A stretch of DNA of 30,687 nt from JANWLD01 sp035700225 (GCA_035700225.1 DASSOT010000037.1:1-30687); one strand, 5' to 3'. Positions 6,545 through 13,281 are shown, counted from the first letter of the stretch. The notes: generated by a model from the sequence alone, not told the origin. Numbers and translations are program-made.

Positions 6545-7197
6545 TAAAAGCCGTTCTTTTCGACATGGACGGGGTACTCGTGGATTCGCGCGAGGCTAAC
6601 CGCAAGTTCAAAATAGAACTTTTCAAACGCGCCGGATACGGTGATATTGACCTTGAACACATAGAGGGTTTTCACAAACCCATGCAGACCGTCATAACCG
6701 AAGCGCTGGCGTCTAAAGGCGTGACTGATAAAAAAGAAATTGATAGGGTTTTCAACTTGATGTTCGACTCAGCAGTACGCGAAGTCCAGGATTTCAAATT
6801 CCCCAAGGATTTGGAATCCACTTTGGAAGAATTGGGCAAGCGCTTTGACCTGGGTATAGTGACCAGCCGCATACGCTTTGGTATAGATGAAATATTCAAG
6901 CTCCGGCCCATAGAAAAATATTTCGATGTGGTCATATCTTTCGATGATTGCCTGAATCATAAACCGCATCCTGAGCCCCTGCAAAAGGCTCTGCAGAAAC
7001 TGAAACTGTCGCCCGCTGAAGCCATATACATCGGCGACAGCGACACAGACATAATAGCCGCCAGCGCCATCGATATGCCAAGTATCCATCTGTCCGAGGC
7101 CAAACATGAACTTGCCCATCACCAGGTATTCGACTTTGACGAGATAGTCAATGCAATAAAGTTGATAGAGAACAATTATGCGTACAGTAATTCCTGA
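6541..7197 (+). CDS. HAD-superfamily phosphatase (beta-phosphoglucomutase/phosphoglycolate phosphatase-like)
   Basis: A 218-residue haloacid dehalogenase-type hydrolase. Motif I FDMDGVLVDS carries Asp8 (nucleophile) and Asp10, motif II is IVTSR, the motif III lysine is in NHKPHPEP, and motif IV is GDSDTDI. An alpha-helical cap lies between motifs I and II (about residues 15-80), as in subfamily I enzymes. The substrate cannot be read from sequence: phosphoglycolate, sugar phosphates and nucleotides are all possible. The ATG overlaps the PEPC stop (ATGA), implying translational coupling, and its 3' end overlaps the Nudix start by 20 nt. Confidence 0.85.
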   Translation: MIKAVLFDMDGVLVDSREANRKFKIELFKRAGYGDIDLEHIEGFHKPMQTVITEALASKGVTDKKEIDRVFNLMFDSAVREVQDFKFPKDLESTLEELGKRFDLGIVTSRIRFGIDEIFKLRPIEKYFDVVISFDDCLNHKPHPEPLQKALQKLKLSPAEAIYIGDSDTDIIAASAIDMPSIHLSEAKHELAHHQVFDFDEIVNAIKLIENNYAYSNS

Positions 7198-7753
7198 AAA
7201 TGCCAAGCTGATTCCGAAAAACGCCACACGCGTGTTCAAGGGACAGATATTCGACGTATACCAGTGGGAACAAAAAATGTACGATGGCAGTCTTGAAACT
7301 TTCGAGATGTTGAAACGCCCGGACACCATAAAAGTCATAGCCATCAAGGACGATAAAATTGTGATTCTCGACCAAGAGCAACCTGATTCGAACAAAGCGT
7401 TTTACGACCTGCCCGGCGGCAGGCACGATTATAAAAGCGAGGATGAGCTGTCTGCCGCAAAACGCGAGACCCTGGAAGAAACCGGCATGACGTTCAAGGA
7501 GTGGCGACTTGTGAAAGTCGAACAACCGCATAGCAAGATTGATTGGTTCGTTTATCTTTTCCTGGCTACCGGTTTTGAGGGTTTGCAGAAGCAGAATCTG
7601 GACAACGGCGAAAAAATAGACGTCAAGCTTATGAGCCTGAAGGAAGTACAGAATTTATTGAACAATACCCGGGCGCGGCATTTACCCAAGGATTTACTGG
7701 AAGCTTGCGAAAATATTGATGAATTAGTCGGTTTGCCCGAATATACAAGTTAA
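7178..7753 (+). CDS. Nudix hydrolase (ADP-ribose pyrophosphatase-like)
   Basis: A 191-residue Nudix protein with a beta-rich N-terminal segment typical of ADP-ribose pyrophosphatases. The Nudix box spans about residues 80-104 and ends in RETLEETGM (RExxEExG), so the Mg2+-binding glutamates are intact. The spacing between its first glycine and glutamate is one residue longer than the GX5E consensus. Likely role: hydrolysis of a nucleoside-diphosphate derivative. It is last in the aminotransferase-PEPC-HAD-Nudix operon, overlapping the HAD gene by 20 nt. The -35 of the tRNA-His promoter lies inside its 3' end. Confidence 0.85.
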   Translation: MRTVIPENAKLIPKNATRVFKGQIFDVYQWEQKMYDGSLETFEMLKRPDTIKVIAIKDDKIVILDQEQPDSNKAFYDLPGGRHDYKSEDELSAAKRETLEETGMTFKEWRLVKVEQPHSKIDWFVYLFLATGFEGLQKQNLDNGEKIDVKLMSLKEVQNLLNNTRARHLPKDLLEACENIDELVGLPEYTS

Positions 7754-7761
7754 AGTATAAT
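7733..7761 (+). promoter_or_regulatory. Predicted tRNA-His promoter
   Basis: -35 TTGCCC (7733-7738), 17-nt spacer, perfect -10 TATAAT (7756-7761), then TACCCCTGTT, nearly the same string that follows the tRNA-Gly -10. The predicted start is only a few bases before the tRNA. Confidence 0.8.
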
Positions 7762-7773
7762 TACCCCTGTTAA

Positions 7774-7851
7774 GGCGAATGTAGCTCAGTTGGTTAGAGC
7801 GTCTGGTTGTGGTCCAGAAGGCCGTGGGTTCAAGTCCCATCATTCGCCCCA
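7774..7851 (+). tRNA. tRNA-His (anticodon GUG)
   Basis: The acceptor stem is GCGAATG/CATTCGC, the anticodon stem CTGG/CCAG closes loop TTGTGGT (anticodon GTG), and the T arm is GTGGG-TTCAAGT-CCCAT. The histidine identity pair is visible: an encoded G-1 (7774) opposite C73 (7848). CCA is encoded. Confidence 0.95.
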
Positions 7852-7874
7852 TAAATGTCCAGTGGACTTTTATG
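7850..7874 (+). terminator. Hairpin directly after tRNA-His (terminator-like palindrome)
   Basis: CATAAA-T-GTCC pairs with GGAC-T-TTTATG around loop AGT: 10 bp with one T-T mismatch, starting on the last CA of the tRNA. It has the same core (TAAATGTCC..T..GGAC) as the palindrome before tRNA-Pro(UGG). There is no U tract beyond it, so it may be a processing/end element rather than a true intrinsic terminator. Confidence 0.55.
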
Positions 7875-7893
7875 TAGACACGAGCGAAGCGTC
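7873..7893 (-). repeat. 21-bp dispersed repeat, copy 2 (inverted)
   Basis: Identical, in inverted orientation, to 3475-3495. It directly follows the tRNA-His hairpin, as copy 1 directly precedes the tRNA-Arg hairpin. Confidence 0.85.
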
Positions 7894-7964
7894 ATCCGTG
7901 ATACACGAAAAATAAACTCATGAGGTCGCGGGACGTGACCAAGTCCCAGCCAGTCGCCATGTGC

Positions 7965-7970
7965 TATCAT
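7965..7970 (+). promoter_or_regulatory. Predicted extended -10 of the second Nudix gene
   Basis: TATCAT preceded by TGC (extended -10). Exactly 7 nt separate it from the ATG at 7978, so transcription should begin at or next to the start codon. No convincing -35 was found. The rest of 7894-7964 holds a small GGGAC/GTCCC hairpin (about 7929-7945) and no gene I can support. Confidence 0.55.
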
Positions 7971-7977
7971 TCAACCT

Positions 7978-8511
7978 ATGCCTCATATAAACACCGGCCC
8001 TGAAGAACATGACAATACGGTCAGCGCTTTTATCGTTAAGCTCGGAAAAGAACCCAGAATAATACTCCATATCCACAAATATGTCGGCAAATTTTTGCAT
8101 TTCGGCGGGCATATAGAACCTGATGAAGACCCTTGGCAATGTATAGTCCGTGAGATAAAGGAAGAAAGCGGCTACGACATAGGCCAGTTAAAAATACTCC
8201 AGCCAAAAAACAGTCTGAAAGCGCTGGACGGTCTGGTTATACACCCCTTCCCATTTCTGCACGTTTCTTATTACTACGACGAACTTTCCCATTACCATGA
8301 CGATTTGAAATATGTTTTTGTGACCGAGGAAGACCCCATGAACAAGCCTACGGACGGCGAGTCGGAAGTCATCAAAAGTTTCACAAGACAGGAAATCCTG
8401 GACTTGCCCGAAGACAAGATAACGGACCATGACAAGAAGCTTTGCGCCTATGTTTTTGACAAGATACTTGATGAGTGGGAACCGGTAGATCCGAAAGTAT
8501 TTGGGTTCTGA
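7978..8511 (+). CDS. Nudix hydrolase
   Basis: A 177-residue Nudix protein with a consensus-perfect box at about residues 44-66: GHIEPDE, then REIKEESGY, matching GX5EX7REUXEEXGU. Upstream strands (SAFIVKL.., IILHIHKYVGKFLHFGGH) fit the fold. The substrate is unknown. It is a separate transcription unit, predicted leaderless from the -10 seven bases upstream. Its last 64 nt overlap the convergent phytol/dolichol-kinase-like gene, an unusually long antiparallel overlap. Confidence 0.85.
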   Translation: MPHINTGPEEHDNTVSAFIVKLGKEPRIILHIHKYVGKFLHFGGHIEPDEDPWQCIVREIKEESGYDIGQLKILQPKNSLKALDGLVIHPFPFLHVSYYYDELSHYHDDLKYVFVTEEDPMNKPTDGESEVIKSFTRQEILDLPEDKITDHDKKLCAYVFDKILDEWEPVDPKVFGF

Positions 8512-9170
8512 TACAACCCGAAGGTCAACGTACCCGTAGGCGCGCCTAGAGCCAGCACGACTACCAAGGGTACGAATAAATTATCGAGTCCATATCGTGA
8601 GATACTCTCAATCGCCGTAGCCAAAAATGGCGTGACTGCGAACACAGCTAACGAAACCCCTGGCAGTTCCTTGTTGCTAAGGACTATGAAAGCAATCATG
8701 CACAAAGCAAATGAAACCGTCAAAAAGGCGAATGACCCCACGATGGAACGGGTATGCTCCCCAATTTTATAATGCATCACGCCGTATTTTTTACCCATTA
8801 TTGCCGCCATGCCGTCAGCCAGCGACAGGTGCAATACGGCCACAGCAAAAACCCAAGGTTCGTTCGTAGCCAACGCCGTTAGGCCTATGCCTATCGGATA
8901 CCACAACTCTCCGCTGGTGCGCCGCTTGACGTTATGTATTGCGCCGAAAACTCCGAATTGGTATGAGATTGCCACGCCGGCCAAAAGGGCCAGACTTAGT
9001 ATCCTTATGCTTTCCCAGCCCATATAAAGCGGCCAAAAAGCTATGAAGCTCCCGACCAGTATGTGTATGGTCTTCCTGCCTGTTTCCGGTTCTATGCTTT
9101 TTTTTCTGCAAAGTATCTCATTGCCCACCAGCATAAAAAGTATCAGGCCGAGTGAAAGAGCGATGGCCAT
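8448..9170 (-). CDS. Phytol/dolichol kinase-like integral membrane protein (CDP-alcohol/cytidylyltransferase-related)
   Basis: A 240-residue polytopic membrane protein with about six or seven hydrophobic segments. It has the signatures of the Sec59/VTE5 polyprenol kinase family, related to CTP-using CdsA: ETGRKTIHILVGS (29-41) and SLADGMAAIMGKKYG, followed by HTRSIVGSFAF. These enzymes phosphorylate long-chain alcohols with CTP at the membrane. Here the acceptor could be a polyprenol feeding the undecaprenyl-phosphate pool, which is an inference. The ATG lies 3 nt after the Clp-like gene's stop, so it is the third gene of that operon. Its 3' end overlaps the Nudix gene by 64 nt, and the true end could be disputed because the last ~20 residues are low-complexity. 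Confidence 0.75.
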   Translation of the reverse strand: MAIALSLGLILFMLVGNEILCRKKSIEPETGRKTIHILVGSFIAFWPLYMGWESIRILSLALLAGVAISYQFGVFGAIHNVKRRTSGELWYPIGIGLTALATNEPWVFAVAVLHLSLADGMAAIMGKKYGVMHYKIGEHTRSIVGSFAFLTVSFALCMIAFIVLSNKELPGVSLAVFAVTPFLATAIESISRYGLDNLFVPLVVVLALGAPTGTLTFGLYQNPNTFGSTGSHSSSILSKT

Positions 9171-9173
9171 TGG

Positions 9174-11564
9174 CTAGTCCTCGTCTATCGCTTCAAAATC
9201 ATTAACATCAAGTCTTATTTTACTACCGCTGGAGGCAGTATGCTCCAATAAACGTTTGGCGAGGATATTTTCGACGTATTTTTGAGCGACGCGCCGCATG
9301 GGCCTTGCGCCCAGTTTGGCATCGTAACCTTTGTCGACCAGCCATTTCTTTGCCTGTTCGCTCAGCTCGACCTGGACTTTCTGATTATCCAAAGTCTTAT
9401 TTATACCGGCTATTATCAAATCCACTACCTTCAACAACTCTTCCGGCGTAAGCGGTCTGAATACGACTACCTCGTCAAAACGGTTGACGAATTCCGGCGC
9501 AAAAATATTGCGCTCTATGACCGTGTCTACCAGTTCGGCTTGCAGTTTGGCTATGTCTTTGCCTTCGTCTATCAGCCTTCTTATCTCGTCGGCCCCGGCA
9601 TTGGAAGTAGCTATTATGATGGAGTCTTTGAATGAAACCGGCTTATTGTCTATGTCGCGCATAACGCCTTCGTCAAGCAGTTGAAGCAGAAGGTTGACGA
9701 CATCCCTGTGCGCCTTTTCAATCTCGTCCAAAAGAATCACACTGAAGGGGCGCCGCCTGACCTGGCCTAAGAAACCAAGCTGTTCGCCGATAAGCGGCGA
9801 TAGTAACCGGTCCACGTCATCCGGCCTGACATACTGGTTCATATCCACCCTTATCATGGATTTCTCATCGCCGAAATAGACCCTGGCCAGCGCTTTGGAA
9901 AGTTCGGTCTTGCCTACACCCGTCGGGCCGAGGAACAGAAAAGTGCCGGCCGGTCGGTCGGGATTGCCAACCCCGCTTCTGGAGCGCCTGAGCGCGTTAG
10001 CGATGACACTTACAGCCTGTTTTTGGTTGATGACGTACTTGTGAAGTTCGTCTTCCATATTGAGCAGAACGCCGGTTTCTTCCTGGCTCGCCTTCTGCAA
10101 TTTGACTCCGTAGGTTGATTCTATGCTCTGCTGAACGACTTCAGCGGTAATATAGCTGTCTTTCGTAGCAGTCGCAGAGGACTTCAAGACTGTCAAAGCC
10201 GCACCGGGCATAGCCTGATTATCCACATAGCGGCTACCGAGTTTGAACGCTTCCTTCAGTGCCTGGTCCGTAAACAGAACTTTCTTCTGGTATTCGACCA
10301 CCAGTATCTGATCCCTTAGTACCCTCAAGGTTTCTTCTTCGCCCGCGGAGGGGACCTGCAAAGGCTGGAACTTGCTGGCGAGCGTGGAATTGTTCGCCCC
10401 TATGCTTTGCCATTCACGCGGTGTCATAGCAAAAATAAGCCGCGGCGAACCGGACTCCAGAGCCGGTATGAGCACATTGCTTAAATCAACGCTCGCATCG
10501 CCCTGGCCGAAAAACACCTGGGCATCATCAAAGAACAAAATTATATTCTTAGCCTTCCTGGCTTCAGAAATGATAGTAAGCACCAGTCTTTCCAACTCGC
10601 CCGGCGCGGTAGCCTGTGCGATAAGCGTCGGGGCATCAAGCGCGACAACCTGGCTATATGCGATGTTATCAGGTACGTCGGAACCTTGCAGGATGTGTTC
10701 GGCAAAGGCATAGACGCATGTAGTCTTGCCCGTACCTATATCACCTACTAGCGTGACGGATTGCTGGCCGCTAGCCATGGCTTTTATCATCTGGTCCACC
10801 AGCTTGTCGTGCATCTGGGTATCCGCAAAAAAGCCGGAGAACTTTACCTCTTCGCTGATATTATGCCCGAGATATCTCAGTGTCGGCGTATAGCCGAAAG
10901 CCCAGTCGCGTGCCAATCCGCCGAAGCTTTTGTTTTTGCTCGCCAAGCGTGCTTTTTCTTCTATATTCGAAATCCAGATTATGCCCTCTTCCAAGTCCTT
11001 TATATCTATCTTTAATCCTGCGAGCAGGTCTTCTATGCCGTTTATACTGCGCAAAAGCGCAACTATGATAACCCCCGCCGGAATATCGGAAATACCGTAT
11101 TTATCACGAAGCTCGTATGCGATCTGCCAGACTTTCTGGCCGGAACCGGGTTCCTTGCTAAGCATTTGTTCGAAAATGGAATGATGTAACATATAGCGGT
11201 TTTCAAAGAACCAGCGTTCATTCGTGTCCTTTACGGCCTCCCACAAATCAAATGCCGACGGGTCGGAATTTTTCAGCCTGGCCAGAACCTTCGGTTCAAG
11301 CAAGCCGTCGATACTGTTCCCGCTCGCACTCTCGGATAGGTTTTCCAGCTCGCCTTTATACCACCAGCGGAACATCAAGCAGATTACAGCAGGAAGTAAG
11401 GCTATGAAGCCGAACCGGTTCTTTTCAAAAATCAGAAAAAGGCTTGCCAAAACAGACAGCAGGACCACCATATTCATGCCCGGCAACAAACCTTTTCTTT
11501 CAAAGAAAAGTGCGTAACTGGACTTCTTTGCCCGGGCGCTTGCGAGGTTTATGCTTTGCTCCAT
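9174..11564 (-). CDS. Membrane-anchored double-AAA+ ClpB/ClpC-like ATPase with degenerate pore loops
   Basis: A 796-residue protein with two N-terminal hydrophobic helices (about 32-47 and 51-68), a Clp_N-like helical region (about 100-235) and two AAA+ modules. D1 has Walker A GDIGTGKT (274-281) but Walker B ends FFDD (DD replacing DE). Its ERRF-type Arg-finger site reads ASKF, and the KYRG pore-loop site reads TAPG (319-322). D2 has Walker A GPTGVGKT (546-553), Walker B VILLDE, sensor-1 SNAG, the Arg finger in PEFVNRFDE and sensor-2 GARP. The GYVG pore loop is missing from a shortened stretch near 588-600. No ClpB M-domain and no IGF/LGF ClpP-docking loop are seen. It is probably a membrane-localised remodelling ATPase rather than a ClpP partner. 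It lies 2 nt after a small membrane-protein gene. Confidence 0.9.
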   Translation of the reverse strand: MEQSINLASARAKKSSYALFFERKGLLPGMNMVVLLSVLASLFLIFEKNRFGFIALLPAVICLMFRWWYKGELENLSESASGNSIDGLLEPKVLARLKNSDPSAFDLWEAVKDTNERWFFENRYMLHHSIFEQMLSKEPGSGQKVWQIAYELRDKYGISDIPAGVIIVALLRSINGIEDLLAGLKIDIKDLEEGIIWISNIEEKARLASKNKSFGGLARDWAFGYTPTLRYLGHNISEEVKFSGFFADTQMHDKLVDQMIKAMASGQQSVTLVGDIGTGKTTCVYAFAEHILQGSDVPDNIAYSQVVALDAPTLIAQATAPGELERLVLTIISEARKAKNIILFFDDAQVFFGQGDASVDLSNVLIPALESGSPRLIFAMTPREWQSIGANNSTLASKFQPLQVPSAGEEETLRVLRDQILVVEYQKKVLFTDQALKEAFKLGSRYVDNQAMPGAALTVLKSSATATKDSYITAEVVQQSIESTYGVKLQKASQEETGVLLNMEDELHKYVINQKQAVSVIANALRRSRSGVGNPDRPAGTFLFLGPTGVGKTELSKALARVYFGDEKSMIRVDMNQYVRPDDVDRLLSPLIGEQLGFLGQVRRRPFSVILLDEIEKAHRDVVNLLLQLLDEGVMRDIDNKPVSFKDSIIIATSNAGADEIRRLIDEGKDIAKLQAELVDTVIERNIFAPEFVNRFDEVVVFRPLTPEELLKVVDLIIAGINKTLDNQKVQVELSEQAKKWLVDKGYDAKLGARPMRRVAQKYVENILAKRLLEHTASSGSKIRLDVNDFEAIDED

Positions 11565-11566
11565 CT

Positions 11567-11923
11567 TTAGATTACCAGCGTCATTACAGGGAGTATTAAG
11601 ACCAGCAGAGGTATGAGGGGCCAGAGTATCAACATGGCCAGCCCGCCGGCGATTATACCGAAAGTCAGGGCAAAGGCCGCTATCAACAGGAAGGTCCTCA
11701 TGGCCGCACCAACGAGGCGGGACACCAAGTTATCGATAGCCGCTTGAAAAAAATTCCGGAAAGAAGACTGGGTTTGTATCTGTTTCCAAGGCGAAAACCA
11801 AGTTTTTAACAGTATGGGTACGGACAGCGTCTCCTCAACGACCTTCAAGTCGTTCTTCAGTGAGAGCATCAGCCAGCTCCAGCCCCGGCCGTACCACCAG
11901 CCGAGCATATATGCGATTGCCAT
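11567..11923 (-). CDS. Small polytopic membrane protein encoded with the Clp-like ATPase
   Basis: A 118-residue protein with an N-terminal hydrophobic helix (MAIAYMLGWW...), an amphipathic middle containing WFSPWKQI, and a long hydrophobic C-terminal half (about 75-118) able to make two helices. I do not recognise the family. The start is set at ATG 11923 rather than the upstream TTG 11944, because a -10 TACAAT ends exactly 7 nt before it and the TTG would lie upstream of the transcript. It is first in the three-gene operon, separated from the Clp-like gene by 2 nt, so it may be that ATPase's membrane partner or substrate adaptor (inference from position). Confidence 0.7.
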   Translation of the reverse strand: MAIAYMLGWWYGRGWSWLMLSLKNDLKVVEETLSVPILLKTWFSPWKQIQTQSSFRNFFQAAIDNLVSRLVGAAMRTFLLIAAFALTFGIIAGGLAMLILWPLIPLLVLILPVMTLVI

Positions 11924-11930
11924 AGCTGTT

Positions 11931-11959
11931 ATTGTAGCAACCAAAAGCGTTATCGTAAA
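11931..11959 (-). promoter_or_regulatory. Predicted promoter of the membrane protein-Clp-kinase operon
   Basis: Minus strand: -35 TTTACG (11954-11959), 17-nt spacer, -10 TACAAT (11931-11936). Seven bases then lead to the ATG at 11923: the expected geometry of a leaderless mRNA. Confidence 0.7.
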
Positions 11960-11991
11960 AGTAAACCGCCGAGGTTAATCCGCTTATGTCA

Positions 11992-12020
11992 TTGACTTGA
12001 CCAGCGCTTGATAATTTAAT
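11992..12020 (+). promoter_or_regulatory. Predicted promoter of the prepilin-like gene
   Basis: -35 TTGACT (11992-11997), 17-nt spacer, -10-like TTTAAT (12015-12020), 10 nt before the GTG start. It is divergent from the Clp operon promoter. Confidence 0.45.
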
Positions 12021-12030
12021 TAAACCTGTA

Positions 12031-12480
12031 GTGAAAGCCAAAAATTTAATCAATGACCAGCTCGGTGCCTCCATCTTGGCGGAAGTTCTGGTCGTACTTT
12101 TGGTCCTTGGCGCCGTAGCATTCGGCGCATACAGGATATACCAGGACAAATATCAGGCAGTAGCCTGTGACAGCAAGGATTGTTTCGAAAAGAAATTCGA
12201 CAAGTGTGAAAAAGCGAAATACACATTCAAAAGCGAAACCGAAGGAGCATTCTACTCCGAGATATACGGGCCGAAAGACGGCGGTTGCAGTACTCTTATG
12301 CGTTACCTTAAATACCCTCAAAACCCGAGCTGGGTAGGAAAAGACCTTGTCTGTACGCTGGACAGCAGTAAATCGCTTGATGACGCGCTTAATTCTACCT
12401 TGAGCCGCATAGTCGCCGGACAGAATACATCTTGCAAAGGACCATTCCTCGAAGTCTTACAAAATCTTCCAAACTCATAA
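12031..12480 (+). CDS. Prepilin-like six-cysteine exported protein
   Basis: A 149-residue protein (GTG start) with a short basic leader (MKAKNLINDQLGA) and one hydrophobic helix at about 14-35 containing a glutamate near its beginning (SILAEVLVVLLVLGAV). If cleaved after GA, that Glu falls at position +5, as in type IV prepilins; a G-cleavage would place it at +6, so the assignment is tentative. The remaining ~110 residues are hydrophilic with six cysteines (ACDSKDC, KCE, GGCS, VCT, SCK), suggesting disulfides outside the membrane. No close family recognised. It stands alone, about 9 kb from the main pilin cluster, and ends 13 nt before a tRNA-Pro fragment. Confidence 0.7.
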   Translation: MKAKNLINDQLGASILAEVLVVLLVLGAVAFGAYRIYQDKYQAVACDSKDCFEKKFDKCEKAKYTFKSETEGAFYSEIYGPKDGGCSTLMRYLKYPQNPSWVGKDLVCTLDSSKSLDDALNSTLSRIVAGQNTSCKGPFLEVLQNLPNS

Positions 12481-12493
12481 AACACGGTATTAT

Positions 12494-12511
12494 TGGTCGG
12501 AGTGGGCGGAT
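12494..12511 (-). repeat. Partial copy of the tRNA-Pro(CGG) 3' end
   Basis: These 18 bases (TGGTCGGAGTGGGCGGAT on the plus strand) are identical to 12608-12625, the CCA end, acceptor 3' strand and part of the T arm of tRNA-Pro(CGG). The copies are direct repeats 114 nt apart. Similarity stops abruptly at base 18. The 96 nt between them hold a CTCCG/CGGAG hairpin (about 12516-12535), the palindrome at 12572-12609, and nothing I recognise as a gene. Confidence 0.85.
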
Positions 12512-12571
12512 AGCGCTCCGGCTATTCGCGCGGAGCTAACCGGCCTCGGCGATTCAGAATCAAGTCACAGA

Positions 12572-12609
12572 CATGAAAAATTCCATGCGGATGCATGGAC
12601 ATTTTCATG
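12572..12609 (-). terminator. Palindrome directly downstream of tRNA-Pro(CGG)
   Basis: On the minus strand a 17-nt arm (CATGAAAATGTCCATGC) is followed by loop ATCC and its near-complement, with two mismatches. The stem begins at the tRNA CCA. It is probably the transcript's 3' end element. It shares AAATGTCC with the tRNA-His and tRNA-Pro(UGG) hairpins. Confidence 0.6.
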
Positions 12610-12684
12610 GTCGGAGTGGGCGGATTTGAACCGCCGACCTCACCGTCCCGAACGGTGCGCGCTACCGAGCTGCGCCACACTCCG
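12608..12684 (-). tRNA. tRNA-Pro (anticodon CGG)
   Basis: The acceptor stem is CGGAGTG/CACTCCG, the D arm GCGC..GCGC, the anticodon stem CACCG/CGGTG with loop TTCGGGA (anticodon CGG), and the T arm GGCGG-TTCAAAT-CCGCC. A73 and CCA are encoded. The usual proline C1-G72 pair is present. It reads CCG. Confidence 0.95.
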
Positions 12685-12702
12685 AAAACAAACTACTAAT
12701 AA

Positions 12703-12708
12703 ATTCTA
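12703..12708 (-). promoter_or_regulatory. Predicted extended -10 of tRNA-Pro(CGG)
   Basis: Minus strand TGT-TAGAAT. The 12 bases ATCTGTTAGAAT recur exactly in front of tRNA-Pro(UGG). No clear -35. Confidence 0.55.
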
Positions 12709-12733
12709 ACAGATTGACCGGACGGGTATTTAG

Positions 12734-13123
12734 CTATGCAGTTTTGGCTCTGAATTCTCGCCTTTTATTTAAGCTCGTAGGTATTCGGCTTTTAGATGTT
12801 CTTATCTCTTGTCTCAATAAAAAACCTGCTACAGTTTTTCTCAAGTTGCTTGGTTCATGCGAACTCCTAACACCTTCGTCCATTTCTTCTAAGGCCGAAG
12901 CCCATTCCTGCGCAGAATGCTCTTCAGGCAAAGTTCCAGACTCTGCCGCTTTTTCAAAGAACTTAGTAAATATTGGCACAAGGTGTAAAGATCTATCGAG
13001 AGCTACATCTATGCTATCTCCCGTATCCAAACCAGCATAAAATGCTTCTCCACCTGCCCGAACTGCTAGATTTTCCCTAACCGCGGGATCCTGTATTCGT
13101 TCAAAAAACTCTGCATCTTCCAT
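12734..13123 (-). CDS. Unrecognised 129-residue cytosolic protein between two tRNA-Pro genes
   Basis: The frame begins at ATG 13123 with AAGG nine bases upstream and TATAAA (about 13137-13142) before that. The product is soluble, with no signal or membrane segment: an acidic first 90 residues (MEDAEFFERIQDP.., EEMDEGVRSS) and a basic tail (LRKTV.., KSRIPTSLNKRREFRAKTA). I recognise no domain. The opposite-strand frame 12714-13040 covers the same DNA but looks like a shadow: no start signals, cysteine/serine-rich composition. The surrounding bases look more A/T-rich and less GC3-biased than neighbouring genes. Together with its place between two tRNAs and the nearby duplicated tRNA end, this suggests a recent acquisition. 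Confidence 0.55.
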   Translation of the reverse strand: MEDAEFFERIQDPAVRENLAVRAGGEAFYAGLDTGDSIDVALDRSLHLVPIFTKFFEKAAESGTLPEEHSAQEWASALEEMDEGVRSSHEPSNLRKTVAGFLLRQEIRTSKSRIPTSLNKRREFRAKTA

Positions 13124-13163
13124 GATTTAACCTTAGTTTATAGCGATTAATTTAATTCCGACA

Positions 13164-13240
13164 TGGTCGGGGATGCCGGACTCGAACCGGCGACCTCGCG
13201 CTCCCAAAGCGCGCGCGCTAGCCAACTGCGCCAATCCCCG
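13164..13240 (-). tRNA. tRNA-Pro (anticodon UGG)
   Basis: The acceptor stem is CGGGGAT/ATCCCCG, the anticodon stem CGCGC/GCGCG with loop TTTGGGA (anticodon TGG), and the T arm GCCGG-TTCGAGT-CCGGC. A73 and CCA are encoded. It reads CCA and by wobble other CCN codons. Confidence 0.95.
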
Positions 13241-13280
13241 TAAATGTCCACCGGACATTTACGTAGCTATCGTAGCTACG
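13240..13280 (-). repeat. Two tandem perfect palindromes in the tRNA-Pro(UGG) leader
   Basis: GTAAATGTCC/GGACATTTAC (13240-13262, 10 bp, 3-nt loop) and CGTAGCTA/TAGCTACG (13262-13280, 8 bp, 3-nt loop) are perfect and share a base. The first ends on base 1 of the tRNA. It has the same core as the hairpin after tRNA-His. Confidence 0.85.
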
Positions 13281-13281
13281 A

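Noticed and set aside
7920..7977. Short ORF from ATG 7920 in front of the second Nudix gene
   Set aside because: Out of frame, no SD, runs into the Nudix coding region; no protein-like features.
11942..11944. TTG start for the small membrane protein before the Clp-like gene
   Set aside because: It lies upstream of the predicted transcription start; ATG 11923 fits the leaderless geometry.
12714..13040. 108-codon plus-strand frame between the tRNA-Pro genes
   Set aside because: Overlaps the minus-strand 12734-13123 frame, which has a better start region and a more protein-like composition.
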